Part shown: in pieces, positions 50,886 to 60,375 of the stretch | Position numbering within the stretch: position 1 is the stretch's first letter | Layout: the number at the start of each line of letters is the position of its first letter | NCBI RefSeq assembly: GCF_023487995.1 | Contig: NZ_JAMFKN010000001.1 | Span: 1 to 64,000, forward strand | Direction: 5' to 3' | Source of the DNA: Thermohalobaculum sediminis | GTDB lineage: Bacteria > Pseudomonadota > Alphaproteobacteria > Rhodobacterales > Rhodobacteraceae | Length of the DNA: 64,000 nucleotides | The notes under the pieces: generated by a model | Databases searched by the model: none | Told to the model about the DNA's origin: nothing | The model's input: only the letters and a program-made list of their open reading frames with translations | Translations under genes and position numbers: made by a program

Positions 50886-51953
50886 TCACGCCGCCGCGCG
50901 GGTCTCCGCCAGCTTCGCGTCCACCAGCCGCACGGTTTCGTCCACGACAGGGTGGTGCATCCCCTTCTGCGCGGCCAGCCGCTGCACCAGCCGGTCGACC
51001 CGCTCGATCGCCGGCGCCCCGGCATAGAGCGCGCGCGCAGCCGAGGATGGCTTGGCCAGCCCCTTGGCGGCATTGGCATATTTCTCGAAGGGCACCAGAT
51101 CCTCGCGGGCCGCGCCCAGCGCCTCGCAGACCTTGCAGACCCATTCATAGACCTCGGCCGACTGCGCGAGGTCGGAATGCACCGCGTCGCGGATCGCCCG
51201 CGGCCCCTCAGCCGTCACGCAGCGATAGTTGCCGGTCAAAAGCATCGCCCATTTCGCCAGCGGCACGAACACCGAGTCGTGGACGCGCAGCTTCACGGGC
51301 AGCTCGACCTCGCCCTCGGGCGTGGGGAAGCGAATGGCGTCGATATCGGCCTCGAGCCCGCGCAGCATCGCGGTCGCCTCGTCGGAGGCGAAGCGCGCCA
51401 CCTTGAAGTTGGTGGGCAGGCTGACCTGCAGGACGTTCACCCTCTCCTCAGGCGGGCGGAAGGCCTGCGGATCGGGGCTCGCCAGCGTGATGGTGGCGGG
51501 GTCGAAGCTGTCCCACACGGTCGGGTCGGCATAGCAGTCGCGGATGGTCGAGACATCGACCCCCGGCAACCGCGCGATATAGGGCAGCGGCGGCATGTTC
51601 ATGATCGACATCGCCGGCACGCGCGAGCGCGCCACCCGATCGAGCAGTTCCCGCACGCCCGCCGAGCGGTATTGCGGCTCCTGCATCGCGAGGCCCACGA
51701 GGTCGAAGTTGACCGGATTCACCTCGGCCGGCCCGGCGGCGCGCAGCCGGCCGGGCGCTTTCCGCGAGTCGAGCTCGACCAGCCCCTCGCGGCCTTTGAC
51801 GGGGATGCGCACCTGCGCGCCCTCGAAGTTGATCAGTTCGGCCTCGGCCGGCAGGCAGACCAGCGTGACGTCATGCCCGGCGAGCACGAGTTTCATCCCC
51901 AGAAGCGACCCATAGGAGGCCCCGAGGATCAGAATCTTCCGCTTCTCGCTCAT
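50886..51953 (-). CDS. NAD(P)-binding protein related to ketopantoate reductase
   Basis: A 355-residue protein with an N-terminal Rossmann domain ILILGASYGSLLGMKLVLAGHDVTLV and a helical C-terminal domain of the ApbA/PanE kind (about 190-340) with NYRCVTAEGPRAIRDAVHS. It could reduce a keto acid, but the classical PanE catalytic set is not obvious. PanE, opine-dehydrogenase or another role all remain possible. Confidence 0.65.
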   Translation of the reverse strand: MSEKRKILILGASYGSLLGMKLVLAGHDVTLVCLPAEAELINFEGAQVRIPVKGREGLVELDSRKAPGRLRAAGPAEVNPVNFDLVGLAMQEPQYRSAGVRELLDRVARSRVPAMSIMNMPPLPYIARLPGVDVSTIRDCYADPTVWDSFDPATITLASPDPQAFRPPEERVNVLQVSLPTNFKVARFASDEATAMLRGLEADIDAIRFPTPEGEVELPVKLRVHDSVFVPLAKWAMLLTGNYRCVTAEGPRAIRDAVHSDLAQSAEVYEWVCKVCEALGAAREDLVPFEKYANAAKGLAKPSSAARALYAGAPAIERVDRLVQRLAAQKGMHHPVVDETVRLVDAKLAETRAAA

Positions 51954-52180
51954 TATGCTCGTCCCCTTCCCAGATTATGCGGGTTGTTGCGGGTCTCCGC
52001 CGCGGCGTCGCCCGATGCAGACGGGATAGGATCGAGGGTGCCGCAGGTCCACCCTGCGGAATTCCGTCTCATGAAAAGGACAGATTGTTTCGCTCCGATT
52101 CCGCCTTGCCGCGCCGCGCCTTGACCTTTGCCCCGGCGCGTGCCACAGGCCCCGCGACGGCGGGCAAAGGGGCGAAACAG

Positions 52181-53278
52181 ATGGGCTTCAGATGCGGCAT
52201 CGTGGGGCTTCCGAATGTCGGAAAGTCCACGCTCTTCAACGCGCTGACGCGCACGGCGGCGGCGCAGGCGGCGAATTTCCCGTTCTGCACGATCGAGCCC
52301 AATGTCGGCGAGGTCGCGGTGCCGGACGAGCGGCTCGACCGGCTCGCGGCCATCGCCAAGTCGGCGCAGGTGATCCCGACGCGGCTCACCTTCGTGGACA
52401 TCGCCGGGCTGGTGAAGGGCGCCTCGCAGGGCGAGGGGCTGGGCAACCAGTTCCTTGCCAACATCCGCGAGGTGGACGCCATCGCCCATGTCGTGCGCTG
52501 CTTCGAGGACGACGACGTGACCCATGTGGCGGGCGGGGTGGACCCGCTCGCGGACATCGACACGATCGAGACGGAACTCATGCTGGCCGATCTCGACTCG
52601 GCCGAGCGGCGGCTCCAGAACCTCTCGCGCAAGGTGCGCGGCGGCGACAAGGAGGCGGTCGAGCAGGAGCGCCTGCTGATCCGCGCGCGGCAGGCGCTGG
52701 AAGCCGGCCGCCCTGCCCGCACCGTGCCCGTCGCTGCGGACGAGGCGAAGGCGTGGAAGATGCTCCAGCTCCTCACCGCCAAGCCCGTGCTCTATGTCTG
52801 CAACGTCGAGGAGGCGAGTGCCGCCACCGGCAACGCGCTGTCCGAGCGGGTCGCCGCCTTCGCCGCCGAGCAGGGCGCGGCGGCAGTCGTCATCTCGGCG
52901 AAAATCGAGGAGGAGATAGCCCAGCTCCCCGACGCCGAGCGGGCCGAGTTCCTCGAGGCCATGGGGCTGGAGGAGGCCGGCCTCGACCGGCTGATCCGCG
53001 CAGGCTACCGCCTGCTGGGCCTCATCACCTACTTCACCGTCGGCCCCAAGGAGGCCCGCGCCTGGACGATCCGCGAGGGCACTTTGGCGCCGAAGGCCGC
53101 GGGCGAGATCCACGGCGATTTCGAGCGCGGCTTCATTCGGGCCGAGACCATCGCCTATGACGACTTCGTCGCCTGCGGCGGCGAGGCGGGCGCCCGCGAC
53201 GCTGGCAAGCTGCGCGTCGAGGGCAAGGGCTACCGCGTCGCGGACGGCGACGTGCTGCACTTCCTGTTCAACGCTTAG
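52181..53278 (+). CDS. ychF: Ribosome-associated GTPase/ATPase YchF
   Basis: A 365-residue Obg-family P-loop protein that hydrolyses ATP and binds ribosomes. Walker A is GLPNVGKSTLFNALT and the switch region is PFCTIEPNVGEVAVPD. VDIAGLVKGASQGEGLGNQFL and a TGS domain near the end (EARAWTIREGTLAPKAAGEIH) complete it. It is preceded by a 227-bp gap with no feature I can name and follows no operon partner. Confidence 0.97.
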   Translation: MGFRCGIVGLPNVGKSTLFNALTRTAAAQAANFPFCTIEPNVGEVAVPDERLDRLAAIAKSAQVIPTRLTFVDIAGLVKGASQGEGLGNQFLANIREVDAIAHVVRCFEDDDVTHVAGGVDPLADIDTIETELMLADLDSAERRLQNLSRKVRGGDKEAVEQERLLIRARQALEAGRPARTVPVAADEAKAWKMLQLLTAKPVLYVCNVEEASAATGNALSERVAAFAAEQGAAAVVISAKIEEEIAQLPDAERAEFLEAMGLEEAGLDRLIRAGYRLLGLITYFTVGPKEARAWTIREGTLAPKAAGEIHGDFERGFIRAETIAYDDFVACGGEAGARDAGKLRVEGKGYRVADGDVLHFLFNA

Positions 53279-53385
53279 GCAACACTCGCCCCTGAAAATT
53301 CGCGCCCACGGCGTCACAGGGTGGTGACTGCCCGTGACCCACTGTACACGTGACAGTCATGTTTGCGTCGAGGCGGGGGGATTGG

Positions 53386-54372
53386 ATGATGAGGCGAGAT
53401 GCAATGCGTGGCGCCGTGCTGCGGCGGACCACGGCTGTTTTCGTTGCCGGAGCCGGCGCGTTCGGCACGCTCGGCGCGGCGCAGGCGATGCCACTTGAGG
53501 TGCAGCGGGCGCTGACCACCACCGGCATGAACGAACAGACGACAAGCTACGAGAACGCCGTGGGCGGCGCCGTGGCCGAGCGCTTCGCGCCCTTCTCCGC
53601 CGCAACCTCGGGCGAGCCGCGCAACACCCGCGTCTGGTGGCAGAACGACTTGCGCCATCTCGACTTCTCGGGGACGTCGGTCTACGGCACGTCGGGCTCG
53701 ATCCTGGTCGGCGTCGACCTGCTTGCGAGCGAAGACGCGGCCATCGGATTCTTCGGCGGCTACAGCGAGACCGACAGCGACAGCGACGTGCTCGGCCTCT
53801 ACGGCCAGTTCGAGGCCCAGAGCTTCGGCGGTGGCTTCTATGCCGGCTACCGCCTCGCCCCGGGCGTCGCGGTCGATGCCTTCGTGGCATACACCTACAC
53901 GGACACCGACTACATCCAGGGCCGGCAGACGGGATCGGGCGACTCGGACCGGCTCACGGCGGGCGTCGGCCTTTCGGCGGCCTACATGCTGGGCGGCATC
54001 ACCTTCGCCCCGCGCGCCAGCGTGTCGATCACGCAGGACTGGCACGAAGGCTATTCCGACCAGTTCGGCACGCCGATCGGCAGCAACGACTCGACGCTGT
54101 TCCGCGGCTATCTGGGCGGGCGTGCCGGCACCACCTTCGACCTCGGCGGCACCGGGATGGACGGCTGGCTCGCCGCGGGCGTCGAATTCACCGCCGACGA
54201 CGCGGGCGCGGTCTCTCGGGTCGATGACGGCGCGTCGGGCCGCTTCGGGCTTGGCCTCTCGGTCCCGCTCGGTGCTGCGCGCTTCAGCCTCGAGGCGAAC
54301 ACCTCGGGCATCGGCGCGAACGACTATGTCGATTTCGGCGGCACGATGACGCTGAGCTACGCCTTCAACTGA
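53386..54372 (+). CDS. Outer-membrane beta-barrel protein (autotransporter-domain type)
   Basis: A 328-residue exported protein. A signal peptide (RRTTAVFVAGAGAFGTLGAAQA) is followed by a ~300-residue domain of alternating polar and aromatic strands that ends in LSYAFN, the C-terminal Phe-type motif of outer-membrane proteins. The layout fits the beta domain of an autotransporter with no large passenger. Starts at ATG 53386 or 53389 follow GGGGGG. Arms TGACTG and CAGTCA (53325-53330, 53354-53359) lie just upstream. Confidence 0.8.
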   Translation: MMRRDAMRGAVLRRTTAVFVAGAGAFGTLGAAQAMPLEVQRALTTTGMNEQTTSYENAVGGAVAERFAPFSAATSGEPRNTRVWWQNDLRHLDFSGTSVYGTSGSILVGVDLLASEDAAIGFFGGYSETDSDSDVLGLYGQFEAQSFGGGFYAGYRLAPGVAVDAFVAYTYTDTDYIQGRQTGSGDSDRLTAGVGLSAAYMLGGITFAPRASVSITQDWHEGYSDQFGTPIGSNDSTLFRGYLGGRAGTTFDLGGTGMDGWLAAGVEFTADDAGAVSRVDDGASGRFGLGLSVPLGAARFSLEANTSGIGANDYVDFGGTMTLSYAFN

Positions 54373-54399
54373 GCACGGCCCACCCCTCCCCGAGGCGGG

Positions 54400-54427
54400 T
54401 TGACAGCCCGCGCAGGCAAGGCTATGT
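54400..54427 (+). promoter_or_regulatory. Sigma70 promoter of tRNA-Gln
   Basis: TTGACA (54400-54405) is separated by 16 bp from the -10-like CTATGT (54422-54427), about 42 bases before the tRNA. Confidence 0.55.
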
Positions 54428-54469
54428 CCCGCTCCACCGCGCGGCCTGCGGCCTGCGTGACTGTCCCGC

Positions 54470-54543
54470 TGGGGGATAGTTTAACGGTAGAACAGCGGAC
54501 TCTGACTCCGTTAGTCCAGGTTCGAATCCTGGTCCCCCAGCCA
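54470..54543 (+). tRNA. tRNA-Gln (CTG)
   Basis: Acceptor TGGGGGA pairs with TCCCCCA (54533-54539), discriminator G, encoded CCA at 54541-54543. The anticodon CTG is at 54502-54504 in the loop CTCTGAC. The T-arm has GGTTCGAATCC. Confidence 0.95.
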
Positions 54544-54696
54544 GAAAATCCCTTGAAATCCAGATCCTTCAGGGTGGCTCGGCGCAACCGGACGGATGGC
54601 GCGGGGCGCGGCCCCGCATCGGGGAACCTGCGCGACGCGGCCAATGACGGGCACCGCCCCCTGCCCGGCCGCGCGCCTGCCGCCGGAGCCCGGGCA

Positions 54697-55845
54697 TCAC
54701 CCCGCGGTCGAGCCCTGCCCGAGCCGCCGCAGGAAGCGGTAATGCGAGCGCAGCATCCCCGCAAAGCTCGTCACGTTGTAGGGCATGGAGTGGCGTGCGG
54801 CTTCCTCGCGGATGATGCGCGTGATCTCGGGGTAATGGACATGCGCGACGTTCGGGAACAGGTGGTGCGCGGCATGCGCGTTCGCACCGCCCGCGATCGC
54901 GTTGGCAAGACGGCTCTCGGGGTTCCAGTCGAGCGAGGTGGCCAGCGCGTGCCAGGCCCAGCCAAGCGGGATCACGCCGCTCTCGTCCACCACGGGGAAG
55001 ACCGTCTCCTCGGCGAAATGCGTGCCGATCAGCAGAGCGATGAACGCCACCGACATCACGAACGAGATCGCGGGCCACGCGAGGGCGATCCACCACCACG
55101 GATAGGGCAGCACCGCCATCGGGATGCCCAGCCAGATCGCGAAGTAGCCGACCTTCGAGGCGATGAAGAGCGGATACGCATACCAGGGGTGGCGGATGTC
55201 GCGCATGTTCGCGAGGTCGCGTTTGAACAGGTAGACGGCGTCCTGGTAGAAGGTCGTGTGGATGTTCGTGAGCCAGAAGATCAGCGGCGCATAGAGATGC
55301 TGGAAGCGGTGATGCGGCAGGTGCGGCTGGTTCGGTGACAGCCGGATCCACCAGTAATCGTCGATGTCGATGTCGCAGTCGTTGACGTTCGGAAAGACGT
55401 GGTGCGACTTCACGTGCCGCAGGCGCCACAGATAGGCGTCGGCGCCGATCAGCGTGAAGATCACGGTCTGGAGCGTCAGGTTCAGCCAGCGGTGCCGGGT
55501 CAGGCAGTTGTGCGCCCCGTCATGGCCGACATTGAGCCCCAGCATCAGGCAGCCCAGGCCGAACACGAGCCCCGCCGCGAAGCTGCCCCAGGGTGGCAGC
55601 CCGCCCCAAAGCGCCACGAGATAGGCGCCAAGCGTGATCGTGCCGTAGACCGCGCCTTTCAGCGCGATGCGGCCGTCGTCGTAACGGCCGTGCCCAGTCT
55701 GGCGCAGGTGCAGGGCCACGCGGCGGCGGACATCGGCGAAGAACGCGTCCGAGGCGTCGCTTGCAAATCGGGCGCGCAGATGCGTCGGACGCGGCGTCGC
55801 GGCATGTGCGCCGCGGCGTGCGGGGGCGTTGGCGGTGATCGTCAT
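54697..55845 (-). CDS. Membrane fatty-acid desaturase
   Basis: A 382-residue di-iron desaturase of the acyl-lipid/acyl-CoA type. The three His boxes are visible: GHDGAHN, HVKSHH and HAAHHLFP. Four or so membrane helices flank them, for example FAAGLVFGLGCLMLGLNVGH. It should insert a double bond in membrane fatty acids, and the position is unknown. There is no cytochrome-b5 domain. It is a lone gene between tRNA-Gln and an orphan gene. Confidence 0.92.
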   Translation of the reverse strand: MTITANAPARRGAHAATPRPTHLRARFASDASDAFFADVRRRVALHLRQTGHGRYDDGRIALKGAVYGTITLGAYLVALWGGLPPWGSFAAGLVFGLGCLMLGLNVGHDGAHNCLTRHRWLNLTLQTVIFTLIGADAYLWRLRHVKSHHVFPNVNDCDIDIDDYWWIRLSPNQPHLPHHRFQHLYAPLIFWLTNIHTTFYQDAVYLFKRDLANMRDIRHPWYAYPLFIASKVGYFAIWLGIPMAVLPYPWWWIALAWPAISFVMSVAFIALLIGTHFAEETVFPVVDESGVIPLGWAWHALATSLDWNPESRLANAIAGGANAHAAHHLFPNVAHVHYPEITRIIREEAARHSMPYNVTSFAGMLRSHYRFLRRLGQGSTAG

Positions 55846-55902
55846 GGCGCGGGCCCTTTCATCGCATGACCCGTCGGGCGCCGGCCCGGCCGGGTTCGGG
55901 GT

Positions 55903-56349
55903 TCAGTCGCCGAGGAGCGTGCGCAGGCGCCGTTCGGACACCGGCATCTTCGCGCCCGCCCGGAAGGCCTCCCACAGCCCGGCGCGCGGGGTGCCGCGAT
56001 ATGCCTCGGGCATCGCGTCCAGCGCCCGGTCGCGCGGCCACGCGGTGCGCGCGTAGCGCTCGGCCAGTTCGGCCACGCGCTTGGCGCGCGCGTAGACCGA
56101 GAGGTGGGAGAAATGCTCGTGCACCAGCGCGCGCAGCGCCTCGTCGCGCCGGCGGATCGCGCGCTCGCGCCACCAGGGCACGCCGCCACGACCATGGATC
56201 ACGCCGAAGGCCTCGTTGAGCGTCTCGCAGCGCTGCTCGAGATAGCGGCTCAGGGCGCCCGCGAGCCAGTCGCGCATCTCGGGCGTCAGCGGCTGGTCCG
56301 CAGTGCAGCGGCGGTGGATCGCGTGAAGCGTGTCGATGTTTCCCAGCAT
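55903..56349 (-). CDS. Orphan protein of unknown function
   Basis: This 148-residue, mainly helical and Arg/Glu-rich protein has no family I recognise. A Trp-rich segment GVPWWRERAIRRRDEALRAL lies in the middle. It starts at ATG 56349, about 50 bp from the phased CGTCAT repeats, and is divergent from the broken regulator gene. No signal peptide or membrane helix is seen. Confidence 0.55.
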   Translation of the reverse strand: MLGNIDTLHAIHRRCTADQPLTPEMRDWLAGALSRYLEQRCETLNEAFGVIHGRGGVPWWRERAIRRRDEALRALVHEHFSHLSVYARAKRVAELAERYARTAWPRDRALDAMPEAYRGTPRAGLWEAFRAGAKMPVSERRLRTLLGD

Positions 56350-56401
56350 CCGAATGGCCCTTTCCGTCGAAGGAGGACTGGCTCGATGCTGCCGGATCCG
56401 C

Positions 56402-56473
56402 CGTCATGAAACTGTCGCGCGCCGTCATCAACGCCGTCATTTCAGGGTCCGAATACCGTCAATCCGGCGTCAT
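56402..56473. repeat. Five phased CGTCAT direct repeats in a divergent promoter region
   Basis: CGTCAT occurs at 56402, 56423, 56435 and 56468, with CGTCAA at 56457. Spacings are 21, 12, 22 and 11 bp, close to whole helical turns, so a protein could contact one DNA face. The gap lies between the orphan gene and the SARP-like regulator gene. Confidence 0.55.
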
Positions 56474-56573
56474 TCGAGCGCGAACGCGAAATATCGGGCG
56501 GCAATCCAGGCCGGTTTGAACGGCCGGTGTTCGGGGGTATCCTGCTGCATCGACAGTGAAGGGAGCCGCGATC

Positions 56574-58542
56574 ATGGCATCCGCCGCCGGCCTGCCGATC
56601 TGGCGCTTCATGGGCGTGGTCTCGATCCCGGGCCCCGAAGGCGACGCCGCGCACCGCTTGGGCCGCAAGGCGATCGGCCTTCTCGCGGCGCTGGCGCTGA
56701 CGCCCGGCGGGCTGCGGCGCGACGCGCTCGCGGCGCTGCTCTGGCCCGGCATGGACCCCTCGCGCGCGCCACAACCTGCGGCAATGCCTGCTGGGCCTGC
56801 GCCGGGCGCCGGGCGGCGGGCTCGACGCCGCGATCGACACGCCGGGCGATCTTCTGGTGCTGCGCGAGACGGTCGGGACGGACGTGGGCGCCCTCCTCGC
56901 CATCGAGTCGGGGCGGCCGACCACGGCGGACGAGCTGCTCGACCTCTGCCGCGGGCCGCTGCTCGACGGGTTCCGCACCGGCGCCGCTCCCTTCGACGCC
57001 TGGATCGAGCAGCGGCGCGCGCGGCTGGCGACAGCCGCGACGCGCGCCCTGATCGGCGCGCGCGTCTCGGGCCGCCGCAGCGGACGGGACGCGGACAGGG
57101 CGGCCGCGATCGACGCGGCGCTGGCCGCGCTCGGCCCCGTGCCGCTCGCCCCGACCCCCGGTGCGCCGCCCCTGCGGGTCCGCGCCGCCCGGCCGGGGCG
57201 CCTGCGCTGGCTGCGCCCGGCGCACATCGCGAGCGGCGGCGCGGCGCTGATCGTCGCGGCCGTGCTGGGCACCTACCTGGCCGTCCCGCGATTCCATCAT
57301 GTCGTCGACAGCCTGGTGATGCGGGAGGCGGCGTCGCCCGCGCGCATCGCCGTGCATCAGTTCACCACCGTGAACGGGACCGAGAAGGAGGCCGATCTCG
57401 CCGGCGGCGTGACGTTGGGGGTGAACTACGCGCTCTACGCCGTCACCGCGCGCGAGCTGTTCGTCGTCACCTCGCCGGTGCGGGCCACGGACGACACCCA
57501 TGACGCGCTGATGGAGGTCGCGCGCGAGTTGCGCGTGCGCTACCTGATCTCGGGCGCCGTCGAGGTGCTGGGCCCGACCGTGCGGGTGCTCGCGCAATGC
57601 CTCGATGCCGAGACCGGCGCGGTGGTCTGGCGCCGGCAGTTCGAGAAGCCGGTGTCCGACGCCTTCCGGTTGCAGGACGAGATCACGCTCCAGATCCTCG
57701 CCGGGCTCGAGATCGACCTCAGCACCGCCGAGCGCAACCGCCTGCAATATCTCGACGACACCGGCAACCTCTATGCCTGGCTGGCGGCGGCCAATGGCGT
57801 GCGCCACCTGATCCGGGTGAAGCGGCGCGATGTCGAGACCGCCGAGCAGTATTACCGCAAGGCGCTCGAGCACGACCCGAACTATCTCAGCGCGATGCGC
57901 GGGCTCGCCTGGGTGCGATTCCTGAAGGTCCGGCTGGGCTGGGCCGAGGACCCGCAGGCCGCGATCCTCGAGGCGAGCGACACGCTGCAGGCCATCCTGC
58001 GCAGGCGCACCGAGGCGGGCCCGGACGTCGCGCCCGAGGATGGGCTGACCCTCAGCCTGCAGGGCGCCGTCATGCTGCTTGCAGGCGATTACGACAACGC
58101 CGTGCGGTCCGGCGAGCGGGCGCTCGAGCTCCTGCCCGGCTCGGCCGACGTCACCGCCGTGCTTGCCCACACGCTGACCTATGTCGGCGAGCACGAGCGC
58201 GCGCTCGCGCTGATCGAGCGGGCAATGGAGCTGAGCCCGCTGCACCCCCCATGGTATCGCTGGACGCGGGGACGCGCGCTGCGGATGGCCGGCCGGGTCG
58301 AGGAGTCGGTCGCGGAACTGGAGCGCGACATCGACCGCGAGGACCGCGCGATCGTGCATCTCGTCGAGCTCGTCGCCTCGTATTCGGCGGCGGGGATGAT
58401 GAGCAAGGCACGGCGCATCGCGGGGCTGATCCGGGCGATGGACCCGCATTTCTCGGCCTCGATCTGGCTGCGCCATCCCCCGATCCGCGCCCCCGACCGG
58501 CAGAGCATCGAGTTCGAGTATCTCGCCCGCGCCGGCCTCTGA
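56574..58542 (+). pseudogene. Membrane-tethered SARP-like regulator with TPR, frameshifted
   Basis: Two frames together encode one protein of about 656 residues. Frame A (56574-56760) carries the start of a winged-helix domain (LGRKAIGLLAALALTPGGLRR) and frame B runs from 56761 to 58542. Read in B, the CGCGCGCGC tract gives ARHNLRQCLLGLRRAP, so the expected coding frame is restored. Two bases appear to be missing at 56761-56769. Frame B then has a short BTAD-like region, a membrane helix (GGAALIVAAVLGTYLAV), a TolB-like domain and C-terminal TPRs. It may be a real pseudogene, a switchable gene or a sequencing error. ATG 56574 follows GGGAG. Confidence 0.75.
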
Positions 58543-58773
58543 GACCCGCCCCGCCCACGCAAGGCGTGGCGCGGCAGCCCGGGTATCCGCACGTCCCTCG
58601 CCCGCGGGCCTCGTGGAAGGGCGAGATTGCCTTTCACACGGCAGAGATGCGAAACTGGAGCCTGGGCGGGTGTCTGCTCCGGCCGGGATGCCCGCGCAAG
58701 ATTCGAGAACCCGCATCATTGCCCGACCCTGATCCGGAATTGACCGGTGGCGTTCGTGACTGGGGGCGCTCGC

Positions 58774-60072
58774 GTGACTGATGAGCCATTCGTCCGCCTC
58801 CTCACCGGGAGCGACATCGTGATCGAGGGCGCACCGGGCGTTGCCTGGAAGGGCCGCACCACGCGGGCGTTGTTTGCGCTGCTCGCCCTCCACGCCGGGC
58901 GCCCGGTCAGCCGCGAGCGCCTCGCGGCCCTCATCTGGTCGGACAGCGACGACAGCGCGACGCGCGGCAGCCTTCGCATGGCGCTGCTGGCGCTGCGGCG
59001 AACGCTGGGCGCGGCGGGGCTCGACCTGATCACGGCGACCAACGAGACGGTGACGCTCGGGCTCGACCCGCTGCGGACCGATGTCGGCGTGATGCAGGCG
59101 CTTGCCGCCGCGCCCGACCTCGCGTCGCGACGCCTGGCCTTCGAGCAGCATCGGGGCGACCTCCTCGAAGGGCTGTCGCTGCCCGCCGAGGCGGCCGAGC
59201 TTGCCGCGTTCCTGCGCGACGAGCGCGAACGGCTGCGCGGCGTGGCGCTCGACCTCGGTGCGGACCTTGCCGGCGAGCTCGAGCGCGCGGGCGACGAGGC
59301 GGCGGCAGGCGCCGTGCTGCGCGCCCTCCTCGCCATCGACCCGGCCTGCGAGACGGCGCACCGCGCCATCATCCGCGCGCATCTGCGCCGCGGCGACCGG
59401 GCCGGAGCGCTGCGCCAGTTCGAGACCTGCACCGCGGCACTGCGCGACAGCTATGGCGTCGCGCCCTCGGCCGAGACGCAGGCCCTGCGCGAGGCGATCG
59501 CGCCCGAAGCCCCGGAGGCCCGGCCCGTGGCGCAGGCTTCCGCCGCCCCATGGGACATCGACGAGATCCTCCGCCAGCTCAGCATCGAGGCACCAGCCCT
59601 CAACCGCATCTGGAAGCGGCACCCCGCGCGCGTGGCCCTGGCCGCGGCGCTGATCGTCGCGGGCCTCGGCTGGCTCGGCGCGCTCGCGGTCGGGCGGCTC
59701 GGCGGCGGCGCGCCGCCCGGGGTCTGGGTCGCGCTGCCCGCCATCGACGCCGAGCTCTCGGGCTGCGCGTTCCCGGCCCTCGAGCGCGATATCCGGCACG
59801 AGATCGAGCAGGCCCTCCTCGCCATGCCGGGCGTCGTCGTGGTCCTGCCGAACCGGCGGGCCGACGCGGACGCGCCATCGGGCGGCGAGCATGTGCTGGA
59901 GGCGGGGCTCAGATGCGTCGGCCGCGAGTTCCGCGTGACCCTCGCCGCGCACCGGGCCGGCTCGCCCTCGGCCGAGTGGATGGGGCAGTACGACAGCGCC
60001 GGCCGCACGCCGCGCGAGCTGCGGGACGAGCTCGCCGCAGGGATCGCCGAGGCGTTCGCCCGCAGCCGCTGA
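58774..60072 (+). CDS. Membrane-tethered SARP/BTAD-like regulator
   Basis: A 432-residue protein paralogous to the broken one before it. Order: winged-helix DNA-binding domain (WKGRTTRALFALLALHAGRP, then TRGSLRMALLALRRTL), bacterial transcriptional activation domain (TPR-like, about 95-245, with CETAHRAIIRAHLRRGDRA), membrane helix (VALAAALIVAGLGWLGALAVG), and a ~110-residue outer domain. The structure recalls CadC-like one-component sensors. GTG 58774 lies behind GGGGGCG, and GTG 58747 is a nine-residue longer alternative. The signal is unknown. Confidence 0.8.
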   Translation: MTDEPFVRLLTGSDIVIEGAPGVAWKGRTTRALFALLALHAGRPVSRERLAALIWSDSDDSATRGSLRMALLALRRTLGAAGLDLITATNETVTLGLDPLRTDVGVMQALAAAPDLASRRLAFEQHRGDLLEGLSLPAEAAELAAFLRDERERLRGVALDLGADLAGELERAGDEAAAGAVLRALLAIDPACETAHRAIIRAHLRRGDRAGALRQFETCTAALRDSYGVAPSAETQALREAIAPEAPEARPVAQASAAPWDIDEILRQLSIEAPALNRIWKRHPARVALAAALIVAGLGWLGALAVGRLGGGAPPGVWVALPAIDAELSGCAFPALERDIRHEIEQALLAMPGVVVVLPNRRADADAPSGGEHVLEAGLRCVGREFRVTLAAHRAGSPSAEWMGQYDSAGRTPRELRDELAAGIAEAFARSR

Positions 60073-60375
60073 GCCCGGCCCGGCGCGCGCCGAATCCGGA
60101 TGACCATCGCCCGCCCGTCCGGCGTGCCCCGCTCGCGGCGATCTGTCCGCGCCCCGGGGCCTTCGGCCGACGCGCGGGCATGACACCGATCAATGTCCCG
60201 CGCGGCACGATGATGCAGGATCGCGGCCGGATGGTGTCGGAGGCAGGCCGGGGGACCGAATGATCGAGACAGGCACACGCCGCGCGGGCCCGCGCCACCC
60301 CCTGCCCGGCTCGAGGCGGGCCGCGGGCCGCGGCATGGCGCACGGGGGCACCGCCACGGCAGGGCGGAGGCGCAG
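60073..60375. other. Gene-free stretch before the second SLC13 gene
   Basis: About 300 bp without a supportable gene. I see no strong promoter, repeat or hairpin. A G-rich sequence near 60360-60374 may serve as the ribosome site of the next gene. Confidence 0.5.

Noticed and set aside
54541-54585. Terminator after tRNA-Gln formed by CCCTTGAA and TTCAGGG
   Set aside because: The arms mismatch and there is no T tract; too weak to list.
56608-60186. A 1192-residue minus-strand frame across both SARP-like genes
   Set aside because: Same character as other shadow frames. The plus-strand products show recognised domains.
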